A DNA stretch of 64,000 nt from an uncultured Sphingomonadaceae bacterium (GTDB lineage Bacteria; Pseudomonadota; Alphaproteobacteria; Sphingomonadales; Sphingomonadaceae): the NCBI GenBank assembly GCA_947501695.1, contig CANMWO010000003.1, positions 211,001 through 275,000 on the forward strand, given 5' to 3'. Positions 44,885-52,861 of the stretch are shown here, piece by piece; within the stretch, counting starts at the first letter, position 1; the number at the start of each line of letters is the position of its first letter. The translations under genes were made by a program, and so were the position numbers. The notes beneath the pieces were generated by a model. The model was not told the origin of the DNA and did not search any database. It saw only the letters and a program-made list of their open reading frames with translations.

Positions 44885-45805
44885 ATGCGGTTAAGTGGGC
44901 AAAACAGGATAGCGGAAAAGCTACGCGGTGCAATTATTGCGCTGGGTAATTTTGATGGCTTTCACAAAGGTCACCAGATGGTGGCACAGACGGCGATCGA
45001 CTGGGCCAAGGCCGAGGGTCGACCGGCCATTATCGCAACCTTTGATCCCCATCCCGTGCGTCATTTTCAGCCCGATGCCCCGCCTTTTCGCCTGACCAGT
45101 CTTGACCAGCGTGAGCGCTTGTTCACGGCTGCTGGCGCTGATGCCATGTTGGTCTTTGAATTTGGCGCGGAACTCGCCGGCACCACGGCGGAAGATTTTG
45201 TGCAAAAACTGCTAGTCGAGCGCTTTGGCGCGGCGGGCATTGTGACGGGTGAAGATTTCACCTTTGGCAAGGGCCGCGCCGGCAATGTCGAAGTGATGAC
45301 AGAATTGGGCGCGCCTCTTGGCCTATCAACCAAAGCGGTTGGTCCGGTGAGCGATAGCGAAGAGGTAATTTCCTCCAGCCGTATCCGCGATGCTCTGAAA
45401 GCTGGCGATTGCGAAACGGCAACCGAACTGCTCACGCGCCCCTTTGCCATAGAAGGCGTGGTCATTCATGGTGATAAAAACGGCCGCAAGCTGGGTTATC
45501 CCACCGCCAATATCGACATCGACCATTATCTGCGCCCCAAATATGGCATTTACGCCGTTAAAGGCCGCTTGCCGGACGGACGCGTGGTCAACGGAGCCGC
45601 GAACCTCGGCATTCGTCCGACCTTTGATCCGCCCAAAGAATTGCTTGAGCCCTATTTCTTTGATTTTGCCGAAGATCTTTACGGGCAAGTGATTGAGGTC
45701 GAGCTGCACCATTTCCTGCGCGGCGAGGCGAAATTTGACGATCTCGACGGTCTCATGGTGCAGATGGCGAAAGACTGCGACAAGGCCCGGACCCTGCTTG
45801 CATGA
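44885..45805 (+). CDS. ribF: Bifunctional riboflavin kinase/FAD synthetase
   Basis: Makes FMN and FAD from riboflavin; 306 residues. The N-terminal adenylyltransferase domain has ALGNFDGFHKGHQMVAQ (about residues 19-35) and ISSSRIRDALKAGD. The C-terminal kinase domain has EGVVIHGDKNGRKLGYPTANI with the PTAN motif and YAVKGRLPDG. ATG at 44885 is used because the upstream TTG at 44846 would overlap the dipeptidase gene and add unlikely residues. Its stop overlaps the GDPD start by 4 bases. Flavins serve, among others, the acyl-CoA dehydrogenase and nitronate monooxygenase in this window. Confidence 0.95.
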   Translation: MRLSGQNRIAEKLRGAIIALGNFDGFHKGHQMVAQTAIDWAKAEGRPAIIATFDPHPVRHFQPDAPPFRLTSLDQRERLFTAAGADAMLVFEFGAELAGTTAEDFVQKLLVERFGAAGIVTGEDFTFGKGRAGNVEVMTELGAPLGLSTKAVGPVSDSEEVISSSRIRDALKAGDCETATELLTRPFAIEGVVIHGDKNGRKLGYPTANIDIDHYLRPKYGIYAVKGRLPDGRVVNGAANLGIRPTFDPPKELLEPYFFDFAEDLYGQVIEVELHHFLRGEAKFDDLDGLMVQMAKDCDKARTLLA

Positions 45806-46785
45806 AGAAAAAGCTGTTATGGAGTCTGGGCGGACTTTGGATGCTTTTCCTCATCATCCTGTTGCTCAACAGCTCCCGCTGGGTCCCCGATCCCGATGGC
45901 CGCCTAAAAATGATCGCCCATCGCGGGGTCCACCATATCTATGATCCCACCGGCCTTGGACGGGATGATTGCACTGCGATTCGCATGCTGCCGGGCCAAG
46001 AAGAGCTGGAGATTTTCGAAAATACAATACACTCGATTCGCGCAGCCGTTGGCATGCAGGCGGATATGGTGGAAGTCGATGTCGCGCCGACCAAAGACGG
46101 AAAGATGGTGCTGTTTCACGACTGGACCGTCGATTGCCGCACCGAAGCGAGCGGCGATACGCGGGACTTTACGCTGGCCGAATTACAGGCGCTGGATATC
46201 GGCTATGGCTATTCATCTGATGGTGGCAAGACATTCCCCCTGCGCGGCAAAGGCGTTGGCAAAATACCCACGGTAGAAGAAGCCATTGCATCGGAAACCT
46301 TCAAACCGTTCCTGTTCAACTTCAAGAGCAAAAATCCCGCCGAAGCAGATCAACTTTACGCAATCCTCAAAGCCGCAGGCCGCGATCCGCTGAAAGAAGG
46401 CGACGGATTTTACGGAGCGGAAGCGCCGGTGCAGCGCATGAAAGAACTGATCCCCGGGATTTGGGCCTGGTCCAAACCCGGCGTCAAAGCCTGTACCAAG
46501 GATTATGCGTGGATGGGCTGGCTCGGCATGACGCCCGACAGCTGCAAAAACGGCACATTGGTGGTGCCGCTCGACTATCAATGGGCCTTTGCCGGATGGC
46601 CCAATCGCGCCACGGCCCGCATGGAAGCCGTCGGTGCCCGCACCCTGATTATCGGACCGATGAATGACCGCGAATCCACCCGGGGGCTGACCTATGGCGA
46701 TCAGCTGTCGGACATTCCGGCAAGCTATAATGGCTATGTCATGGTCGAGGATATTAGCAAGGTGGGACCAGCGCTTATTCGCTAG
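45802..46785 (+). CDS. Glycerophosphodiester phosphodiesterase family protein
   Basis: A GDPD-fold protein of 327 residues with an N-terminal membrane anchor (LWSLGGLWMLFLIILLLNSS). The catalytic-type motif KMIAHRGVHHIYDPTG (about residues 35-50), then ENTIHSIRAAVGMQADMVEVDVAPTKDGKMVLFHDWTVD, matches the family's HR/E-x-D/H pattern. It has four cysteines (e.g. DDCTAI, VDCRTE, KACTKD, DSCKNG) that may form disulphides in the periplasm. The product of typical members is glycerol-3-phosphate plus alcohol, but this divergent form may use another lipid. It is coupled to ribF by a 4-base overlap. Confidence 0.88.
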   Translation: MKKKLLWSLGGLWMLFLIILLLNSSRWVPDPDGRLKMIAHRGVHHIYDPTGLGRDDCTAIRMLPGQEELEIFENTIHSIRAAVGMQADMVEVDVAPTKDGKMVLFHDWTVDCRTEASGDTRDFTLAELQALDIGYGYSSDGGKTFPLRGKGVGKIPTVEEAIASETFKPFLFNFKSKNPAEADQLYAILKAAGRDPLKEGDGFYGAEAPVQRMKELIPGIWAWSKPGVKACTKDYAWMGWLGMTPDSCKNGTLVVPLDYQWAFAGWPNRATARMEAVGARTLIIGPMNDRESTRGLTYGDQLSDIPASYNGYVMVEDISKVGPALIR

Positions 46786-46858
46786 GCCAGATGTGTACAG
46801 TCACGCGCTTTAAATCCCGCTTGCACCCGCGCGTCGCCTCGCCTAATCCCCGCCAATC

Positions 46859-49837
46859 ATGACTGACAATGCACCAGATTATAAAGATACGGTTTTCCTG
46901 CCGAAAACCGATTTCCCGATGAAAGCCGGCCTTGCGAATAAGGAACCGGCGATTTTGGAGCGTTGGCAGAATATTGGGCTTTACGAAAAGCTCCGCGAAG
47001 CGCGCGCTGGCCGCGAAAAGTTTATTTTTCACGATGGTCCACCTTATGCCAATGGCAATATCCATATCGGTCACAGCCTGAACAAGACGCTCAAGGATTT
47101 GGTCGTCCGCTCGCAAAATATGCTTGGCAAGGATGCGCCCTTTGTTCCCGGGTGGGATTGTCACGGCCTGCCGATTGAGTGGAAGATCGAGGAACAGTAC
47201 CGCAAGAAAAAGCGCAATAAGGATGAGGTTCCGGCGAGCGAATTTCGCGCAGAATGTCGCACTTATGCGGACAATTGGGTCAATGTGCAGCGCGAGGAAT
47301 TCAAGCGGCTCGGCATCCTGGCGCAGTGGGACAAGCCCTATCTGACGATGGACTACGATGCCGAAGCGGCGATTGTCACAGAGCTGCTGAAATTTGCGGA
47401 AGCGGGACAGCTTTATCGCGGTGCGAAACCGGTGATGTGGTCGCCGGTTGAGAAAACCGCCTTGGCCGAAGCCGAGGTGGAATATGAAGATATTACCTCG
47501 ACCCAGATTGATGTGGCGTTTGAGATTGTCGAAGCGCCAAATGCGCCAGAGCTAGTCGGCGCGCATGCGGTGATCTGGACGACGACGCCTTGGACCATTC
47601 CGGTCAATCAGGCACTCGCCTATGGGGCGGATGTTGATTACGAGCTAGTCAACATTAGCCTAGATATAGATCAGGATCTGGCCAATGGGTCGGTCGAACT
47701 ATCAGCATGGGTATCGTTGGTAGATCATCTTCGCGAAAATTCGTTTCTAGTCGCTAAGTCTTTAGCTTCAGAACTAGCAAACCGGGTGAGGGTTTTTGCT
47801 CAGCGATTGATTGCCGGAACGGAAGCAACGATTTCAACCGATGACATCTATATTGCGTGGAAGGGCAAAGGCTCCCAACTCGCCGGAGCCATCGCCAAAC
47901 ACCCAATGGCGGACAAATTCCCGGACAGCGAATTCTACACCAAGCCGCGCCCATTTCTCGACGGTTCGCATTTCGTCACCACCGATGCGGGTACCGGCCT
48001 TGTCCATATGTCCCCCGATCATGGCGAGGATGATTTTGACCTCTGCAAAGCCAATGGCATCAACCCGGTCTTCGCCGTCGATGCGGACGGTGTCTATCGT
48101 GACGACTGGGACTGGCTGCCACGCGGCGATGACCGCGCGGGCGGGATGATCAACAAGAAATTCGTCAGCAGCACCGGTCCGATTTGTGAAGACCTGCGCG
48201 CAGCAGGCGCCTTGCTCTCGGCCAGTGATGATTTCCAACATAGCTATCCGCATAGCTGGCGGTCCAAGGCGAAGATCATCTATCGCTGTACGCCGCAATG
48301 GTTTGTGCCGATGGATGACCCGCTCACCGCGCCTAGCCAGATCGAACCGATTGAAGATGAGCCGGGCGAGACAGTTGTCGGCCACGGCGAAGGCGTCGCC
48401 GCGACCCTGCGTGAAGTCGCTCTCGATGAAATCCGCAACAAAGTGCGCTTTGTTCCGGAACGCGGCCGTCGCCGTCTGGAATCGATGGTGGAAGGCCGCC
48501 CAGACTGGGTGCTCAGCCGCCAGCGCGCATGGGGCGTGCCGATTGCGCTTTATGTCGATCGCAAGACCGGCGACTATCTGAATGATCCCGCGGTCAACGA
48601 ACGCATCATCGCCGCCTTCAAAACCGGCGGCGCAGATGCTTGGTTCAATGCGGATCATCAAGAGTTTTTGGGCAATGAATATGCTCTCGATGACTATGAA
48701 GTGATCACCGACATTCTCGACGTCTGGTTTGACAGCGGCTGCACCCACGCCTTTGTGCTGGAAAGCGGCAAATGGCCGGATCACCAGACCCCGGCGGATC
48801 TCTATCTGGAAGGCAGCGACCAGCATCGCGGCTGGTTCCAGTCGAGCCTGCTAGAATCATGCGGCACACGCGGCCATGCGCCTTATAAAGCCGTGCTAAC
48901 CCACGGCATGACACTCGACAAAAACGGCAAGAAAATGTCGAAGTCGCTCGGCAACACCCTCGACCCGCAAAAAATTATCAACGTCAATGGCGCCGATATC
49001 CTGCGCCTCTGGGCCGCTAGCGTCGATTTCACCGAAGATCACCGGATTGGCGATGAAATCATCAAAGGCGTCACCGACAGTTACCGCAAATTGCGCAACA
49101 CCTTCCGCTATATGATCGGCGGCCTCAGCGATTTTCAGGATAGCGAGCGGGTGGCTGTCGCCGATATGCCGGAGCTGGAGCGTTATGTGCTGCACCGTCT
49201 GGCCGAGGTTGACGCGAAGCTGAAACAGCATGTGCACGATTTCGCCTTTGGTCCTTATATGCGCGAACTGACTGCCTTTGCGCAGGATGACCTGAGCGCA
49301 TTTTTCTTCGATATCCGCAAGGATTGCCTCTATTGCGATGCGCCGGATGATCCGAAACGCATGGCCTACCGGACGGTGATGGACATATTGTTCCACGCCC
49401 TCACCCGCTATATCGCGCCAGTGCTGGTCTTTACCGCCGAAGAAATCTGGCAGAGCCGTTTTCCGGATGAGAATGACTCGATCCATTTGAAAGAGTGGCC
49501 GGAAGTTGATGGCGCTTGGACCGACGATGCGCTCGCTGGGAAATGGGAAAATATTCGGACTGCGCGGATTAATGTCACCGAAGCGATTGAACCGCTGCGC
49601 CGGGAAAAGACAATCCGCTCCAGTCTGGAAGCGGAAGTCACTTATCCGATGACTGATCTGCCCATGGACGTCAGCGAATTTTCTGAAATCTGCATCGTCG
49701 CCGATATTAAAGACGGGAGCGAAATCACAGTGACCAAGACCGAGCACAGCAAATGCGGTCGCTGCTGGCGCTTGCTTCCCGACGTTTCGGAAGACGGCGC
49801 GCTCTGTGGCCGCTGTGACGGGGTTCTCAACGCATGA
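46859..49837 (+). CDS. ileS: Isoleucyl-tRNA synthetase
   Basis: Charges tRNA-Ile; 992 residues. It has the HIGH signature as GNIHIGHSLNK (about residues 65-75), a CP1 editing domain, the KMSKS signature GKKMSKSLGNTLDPQK, and a C-terminal zinc finger CGRCWRLLPDVSEDGALCGRCDG. The CP1 editing domain has an unusual stretch (about 47640-47840: ELVNISLDIDQDLANGSVEL and on to TDDIYIAWKGKGS), longer than I expect and with rare codons (several CTA, TTA, TCA, CGA, AGG, GGG). The rest is normal. Its last 4 bases overlap lspA. Confidence 0.95.
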   Translation: MTDNAPDYKDTVFLPKTDFPMKAGLANKEPAILERWQNIGLYEKLREARAGREKFIFHDGPPYANGNIHIGHSLNKTLKDLVVRSQNMLGKDAPFVPGWDCHGLPIEWKIEEQYRKKKRNKDEVPASEFRAECRTYADNWVNVQREEFKRLGILAQWDKPYLTMDYDAEAAIVTELLKFAEAGQLYRGAKPVMWSPVEKTALAEAEVEYEDITSTQIDVAFEIVEAPNAPELVGAHAVIWTTTPWTIPVNQALAYGADVDYELVNISLDIDQDLANGSVELSAWVSLVDHLRENSFLVAKSLASELANRVRVFAQRLIAGTEATISTDDIYIAWKGKGSQLAGAIAKHPMADKFPDSEFYTKPRPFLDGSHFVTTDAGTGLVHMSPDHGEDDFDLCKANGINPVFAVDADGVYRDDWDWLPRGDDRAGGMINKKFVSSTGPICEDLRAAGALLSASDDFQHSYPHSWRSKAKIIYRCTPQWFVPMDDPLTAPSQIEPIEDEPGETVVGHGEGVAATLREVALDEIRNKVRFVPERGRRRLESMVEGRPDWVLSRQRAWGVPIALYVDRKTGDYLNDPAVNERIIAAFKTGGADAWFNADHQEFLGNEYALDDYEVITDILDVWFDSGCTHAFVLESGKWPDHQTPADLYLEGSDQHRGWFQSSLLESCGTRGHAPYKAVLTHGMTLDKNGKKMSKSLGNTLDPQKIINVNGADILRLWAASVDFTEDHRIGDEIIKGVTDSYRKLRNTFRYMIGGLSDFQDSERVAVADMPELERYVLHRLAEVDAKLKQHVHDFAFGPYMRELTAFAQDDLSAFFFDIRKDCLYCDAPDDPKRMAYRTVMDILFHALTRYIAPVLVFTAEEIWQSRFPDENDSIHLKEWPEVDGAWTDDALAGKWENIRTARINVTEAIEPLRREKTIRSSLEAEVTYPMTDLPMDVSEFSEICIVADIKDGSEITVTKTEHSKCGRCWRLLPDVSEDGALCGRCDGVLNA

Positions 49838-50334
49838 CCGAAGCAGCATCGAAATACCGGATCACCGGCCTTGTCGTGGCATTCACGATCTTCATCGCGG
49901 ACCAGTTCACCAAATATATGGTGATGCATCCGCTCGACCTGAAAGCCAAAGGCCAGATTGAACTGCTGCCGTTTTTCAACCTGACCTGGGCGGAAAATTA
50001 TGGCGTCTCGATGGGCTTTCTGACCGCTTCGACAGACTTTCAACGCTGGGCGCTGGTAGCGCTAACCGGTCTGATCGGCGTCGCTGTCCTGATATGGATG
50101 TGGCGGGAAAAGGCGAAATGGGATATTATCGCGCTGTCGTTCGTTCTTGGCGGAGCGATGGGCAATATCTTGGATCGCGCGCGGCTTGGCTATGTCGCTG
50201 ATTTCGCGGATTTACATATTGGCGACTTCCGTCCGTTCCTGATTTTTAACGTGGCCGATGCGGCAATCTCTATCGGTGTTGTAATCCTGCTTGCACGCGC
50301 GCTGTTAATACGCGAGAAGCCGGACGAGGAATAA
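49834..50334 (+). CDS. lspA: Lipoprotein signal peptidase (signal peptidase II)
   Basis: Inner-membrane aspartic protease that removes signal peptides from prolipoproteins; 166 residues, four membrane segments. It has FNLTWAENYGVSMGFL, GGAMGNILDRARLGYVADFADL and FNVADAAISIG, which carry the two catalytic aspartates of the family. It starts with ATG overlapping the ileS stop, the usual ileS-lspA arrangement. The many lipoproteins in this window (PQQ dehydrogenase, DUF3604, BamF-like, metallo-beta-lactamase fold) depend on it. Confidence 0.96.
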   Translation: MTEAASKYRITGLVVAFTIFIADQFTKYMVMHPLDLKAKGQIELLPFFNLTWAENYGVSMGFLTASTDFQRWALVALTGLIGVAVLIWMWREKAKWDIIALSFVLGGAMGNILDRARLGYVADFADLHIGDFRPFLIFNVADAAISIGVVILLARALLIREKPDEE

Positions 50335-50410
50335 TATTCAGCTTGGCGACAGTTGACCCATGGCAAAGAGCCCGTCAAAGGCTCTACAAAGAGATTTAAG
50401 GGAAGTGAAT

Positions 50411-50818
50411 ATGCGTAAATCAATCATCGGTATCAGCCTGGTTTCATTGGTTGGACTGTCCGCATGCGGATCAAGCGGCCTGTTTGACCGTGACCGTCCC
50501 GACGAATTTGCAGTGTCGCGTCAGGCGCCATTGGTAATCCCACCCGATTTCGCGCTTACTCCTCCCAAGCCCGGCCAGCCGCGCCCGCAAGATGGCGGTG
50601 TGCAGCAACAGACTTTGGAAGCCATGTTCGGCGGATCACAAGCGCGTAGCGTCACCGAATCCGCGATTGTCGGCCAGGCTGGAAGCTCCGACGCAGGCAT
50701 TCGCTCTTCCGTTGGCGATGCTGGTACATTTACAGTCGATAAAGGCAGCGTAACCCGCGATATTATCGCCGCACCCGAAGGTGATGGTCAGAGCGCACAG
50801 GCTGCTACGCCGGAGTAA
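50411..50818 (+). CDS. BamF-like DUF3035 lipoprotein
   Basis: A small 135-residue lipoprotein with lipobox GLSAC (Cys19). Just after the lipid site is FDRDRPDEFAVSRQAPLVIPPDF, the RPDEF-type motif of the BamF/BamC-like outer-membrane assembly accessory proteins of alphaproteobacteria. The rest is low complexity (Pro, Gln, Gly, Ser). ATG at 50411 has GGGAAG upstream; the in-frame ATG at 50360 is before the signal peptide. It lies 76 bases after lspA in the same direction, in keeping with a BAM-complex lipoprotein role (family knowledge). Confidence 0.87.
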   Translation: MRKSIIGISLVSLVGLSACGSSGLFDRDRPDEFAVSRQAPLVIPPDFALTPPKPGQPRPQDGGVQQQTLEAMFGGSQARSVTESAIVGQAGSSDAGIRSSVGDAGTFTVDKGSVTRDIIAAPEGDGQSAQAATPE

Positions 50819-50856
50819 GCTTTCGCATAGAGCGGGGGTATTTAACGCTACTAAAA

Positions 50857-50886
50857 ATGTCTGCAATTTCCCGAAAGCGGGCAATT
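50857..50886. repeat. REP-like palindrome, copy a
   Basis: Imperfect palindrome beginning ATGTCTGC and ending GAAAGCGGGCAATT, related to the copies at 51213-51241 and 52804-52836. It appears eroded (GCGGGC for GCGGAC). It sits at the left end of the small accessory block. Confidence 0.55.
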
Positions 50887-50909
50887 GAACGCTCCCCTTG
50901 AGATGTGGC

Positions 50910-51182
50910 TCATCGATTTTTCATAGCCGCGCCACATTTGGGACATGGATCAATAATCCAAGGATAGAAGATTATCCCCGATTGGGTTATAAATCCATGG
51001 CCACAAGCTCTGGGTGTGAAATAGATTTTCAAAGAGAGCAGCGCACAAATTATCGATATTGCGATCCAGAGGTAGTTAAGCGGCCCAGGGGCCAAATCAG
51101 ATAGAATCGCTGAAATCGCCAAAAAAGAAGTGAATACCAATTTTAACGTGAGTCTAGTTGATTGACTGGTTTCGTTTTGCAT
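50910..51182 (-). CDS. Small membrane protein with zinc-ribbon-like cysteines
   Basis: A 90-residue protein with two membrane segments (LVFTSFLAISAILSDLAP and LWIAISIICALLSLKIYF) and a C-terminal ACGHGF ... DPCPKCGAAM stretch, with cysteines and a histidine spaced as in a zinc ribbon. I recognise no family. The start has only a weak ribosome site (AGGC). It stands alone in the accessory block between two REP-like elements, which raises the chance of horizontal gain. Existence as a gene is likely but not certain. Confidence 0.65.
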   Translation of the reverse strand: MQNETSQSTRLTLKLVFTSFLAISAILSDLAPGPLNYLWIAISIICALLSLKIYFTPRACGHGFITQSGIIFYPWIIDPCPKCGAAMKNR

Positions 51183-51212
51183 TAGCCTGCCTGCTCACTC
51201 TAAAGAACTATC

Positions 51213-51241
51213 ATGTCCGCAACATCCCGAAAGGGGACATT
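51213..51241. repeat. REP-like palindrome, copy b
   Basis: ATGTCCGC at the left and GAAAGGGGACATT at the right (29 bases in all), related to copies a and c. It lies between the zinc-ribbon gene and the MarR gene. Confidence 0.6.
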
Positions 51242-51308
51242 AGCCCAAACTATTCAGAACGATCGGTGCTGGGGAAGAAAGCGGGCTGTCCGATTTTTTC
51301 CAACAAAG

Positions 51309-51752
51309 CTAAGACACTGCATCAACCTTGGCTCTTACCTTGTCCAGTATTTTGAGTAGGTTTTCTCTCTCGCGCACAGTCAAAGGTTCAAGCAGAAAGT
51401 GCATGTTCTCCATATCTTGCGCTTCGATTGAATTGCGCAACTCAATACCGGCAGCGGTTAGCCTATGAACCTTTGCTCGGCCATCTTTGGGGTGGGGACC
51501 GCGTTTCAAGAAACCTTTGCGGATCAGGCGATCCAGCGCAGATTGTTGGGTCGTTGGCGCCACGCCCAATGCATCTGCGATCGCTTTGGCAGGGCAATCG
51601 GGATTGGCGCTAACAAATCGGATCGTCTGAAAATCCAAGGGGCTGTAGCGCATCCGTCCTTGTGCAGAAGGAAAGGATTGTTCGTTCACAAGGAACAAGT
51701 TGATGAGCGAATTAATATGCGCGTGAAGACGCGCGGCCTGATCATTTTTCAT
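51309..51752 (-). CDS. MarR-family transcriptional regulator
   Basis: A 147-residue winged-helix regulator. It has the MarR layout: helix for dimer contact (HINSLINLFLVNEQ), recognition region SANPDCPAKAIADALGVAPTTQQSALDRLIRKGFLKR (about residues 49-85), the wing with GRAKVHRLT, and a C-terminal dimer helix (NLLKILDKVRAKVDAVS). ATG at 51752 is used; the TTG at 51761 is less likely. A large perfect inverted repeat lies 23 bases upstream in the gap with the divergent NTF2-DoxX genes, so it probably represses itself and those genes, in response to an unknown ligand. Confidence 0.92.
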   Translation of the reverse strand: MKNDQAARLHAHINSLINLFLVNEQSFPSAQGRMRYSPLDFQTIRFVSANPDCPAKAIADALGVAPTTQQSALDRLIRKGFLKRGPHPKDGRAKVHRLTAAGIELRNSIEAQDMENMHFLLEPLTVRERENLLKILDKVRAKVDAVS

Positions 51753-51774
51753 AGAGTCCAATAAATCGCTTGTA

Positions 51775-51810
51775 ATACGATATTCGTATTATATAGTACG
51801 AATATCGTAT
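51775..51810. promoter_or_regulatory. MarR operator, perfect inverted repeat
   Basis: ATACGATATTCGTA (51775-51788) and its exact reverse complement TACGAATATCGTAT (51797-51810) flank an 8-base A/T-rich centre TTATATAG. Each arm is itself nearly palindromic, as if two overlapping dyads were present. It lies between the MarR gene and the divergent NTF2-DoxX pair and covers a probable -10 element. Confidence 0.85.
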
Positions 51811-51854
51811 GAATGAGTCGTGCGATGCCCTAACACCAATAAAGGACCCTCGCA

Positions 51855-52340
51855 ATGTTAAAACTGAGTTTAGCCGCTGCGCTGATTGCCGCTGCAACCC
51901 CCATCTCAGCCGTCGCTGGAACCGCTGAAGCCGACCCCGTAAACAACGTCGTAATACCTCTATTCGATGCAGTTGCACAAGAAAACCTTGCCTCCGCGCG
52001 GTCACTCCTCGTCGACCGGGCGCCCATCTATGCGATGTTTAATCCCACGGGTCAGACGGATACTGCTTCCATCCGCACTTTCCCCGCCGTAGCCTATTTC
52101 GGGACGGTTACGCAAAACTATGAGAATATCGTATTCTCGGACAGAACTTACAGCGTGACTGACGATGGCAAGACTGTGTGGATGGAAGCCAATGGTAACT
52201 TGCGACTGGAGAAGACCGGTAGCCCCTATCTCAACCGCTATGTGTTCAAGATTACCCTGAATGATGAGCAGAAGATCACTGAGATACGAGAATGGGTGAA
52301 CACTGTGACGCTTACCCAGCAGGGCATAACAGCGAACTAA
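51855..52340 (+). CDS. Exported NTF2-like (SnoaL/DUF4440-type) protein
   Basis: A 161-residue protein with a signal peptide ending near AVAG-T (residue 22). The mature part has the NTF2-fold pattern: a first helix with NNVVIPLFDAVAQENLASARSLL, a strand region, and YVFKITLNDEQKITEIREWVN at the end. Members may bind or isomerise small hydrophobic molecules; no catalytic residues are clear. It follows the MarR operator and is 4 bases before the DoxX gene. A MarR-regulated stress or detoxification pair is a reasonable inference. Confidence 0.82.
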   Translation: MLKLSLAAALIAAATPISAVAGTAEADPVNNVVIPLFDAVAQENLASARSLLVDRAPIYAMFNPTGQTDTASIRTFPAVAYFGTVTQNYENIVFSDRTYSVTDDGKTVWMEANGNLRLEKTGSPYLNRYVFKITLNDEQKITEIREWVNTVTLTQQGITAN

Positions 52341-52344
52341 AGTG

Positions 52345-52758
52345 ATGAGCCCGCGTCGTTGCTTGATGTACGTGATCGGAAGGGCGGGGCTAGCCTCGCT
52401 CTTCATTCTCGGCGGAATCAACAAGATCCGGAACTTTGAAGCCACGCTTGCCACTATCGATTCCTCGCTTCTTCACCCTCCGCTTATTTTCTTGCTGGCA
52501 ACGATTGGTCTTGAATTGACCTTGGGCATGGCACTTGCGCTTGGAACACGTCTCGCTGGATCGGCCGCTCTTGTGCTTTCGGTATTTACCCTCGCAACCA
52601 ATGCGCTGTTTCATCGGTTCTGGGAGCTGTCAGGAGAACTCTATACATTGGAACTCTCGCTGTTCTTCAAGAATGTCGCCATTGCAGGCGCTTTGCTCGC
52701 CGTTGCCAGCATCGAGAATTCGACTTCAAGGCAAACATCAGCATCCTATCGCAACTGA
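52345..52758 (+). CDS. DoxX-family membrane protein
   Basis: A 137-residue membrane protein with four helices and the DoxX start YVIGRAGLASLFILGGINKIRNF. Further stretches are HPPLIFLLATIGLELTLGMALALGTRLAG and FTLATNALFHRFW, typical of the family. DoxX proteins are linked to thiosulphate-quinone oxidation or to redox/thiol stress, depending on the lineage. ATG at 52345 or GTG at 52342 are both possible. It lies directly after the exported NTF2-like gene and shares its promoter and MarR operator. Confidence 0.88.
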   Translation: MSPRRCLMYVIGRAGLASLFILGGINKIRNFEATLATIDSSLLHPPLIFLLATIGLELTLGMALALGTRLAGSAALVLSVFTLATNALFHRFWELSGELYTLELSLFFKNVAIAGALLAVASIENSTSRQTSASYRN

Positions 52759-52803
52759 TCGTCCGCTATGTGGTGGTCAGCGGAAGGTCAGCGTAATTTG
52801 CGC

Positions 52804-52836
52804 GAATGTCCGCTTTTGCGCCCTTAGCGGACATTC
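52804..52836. repeat. REP-like palindrome, copy c
   Basis: GAATGTCCGCT and AGCGGACATTC form an 11-bp stem around an 11-base centre. It is related to copies a and b and is placed between the convergent DoxX and purH genes, so it may also act as a terminator. Confidence 0.7.
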
Positions 52837-52861
52837 AATCAAACTTGAAATTCCGTCCCAA

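Noticed and set aside
47834-48826. Long minus-strand frame inside ileS (330 codons)
   Set aside because: Shadow of ileS; composition unlike a protein and no ribosome site.
51428-51764. Plus-strand frames opposite the MarR gene
   Set aside because: Antisense to a clear MarR reading frame with full winged-helix features.
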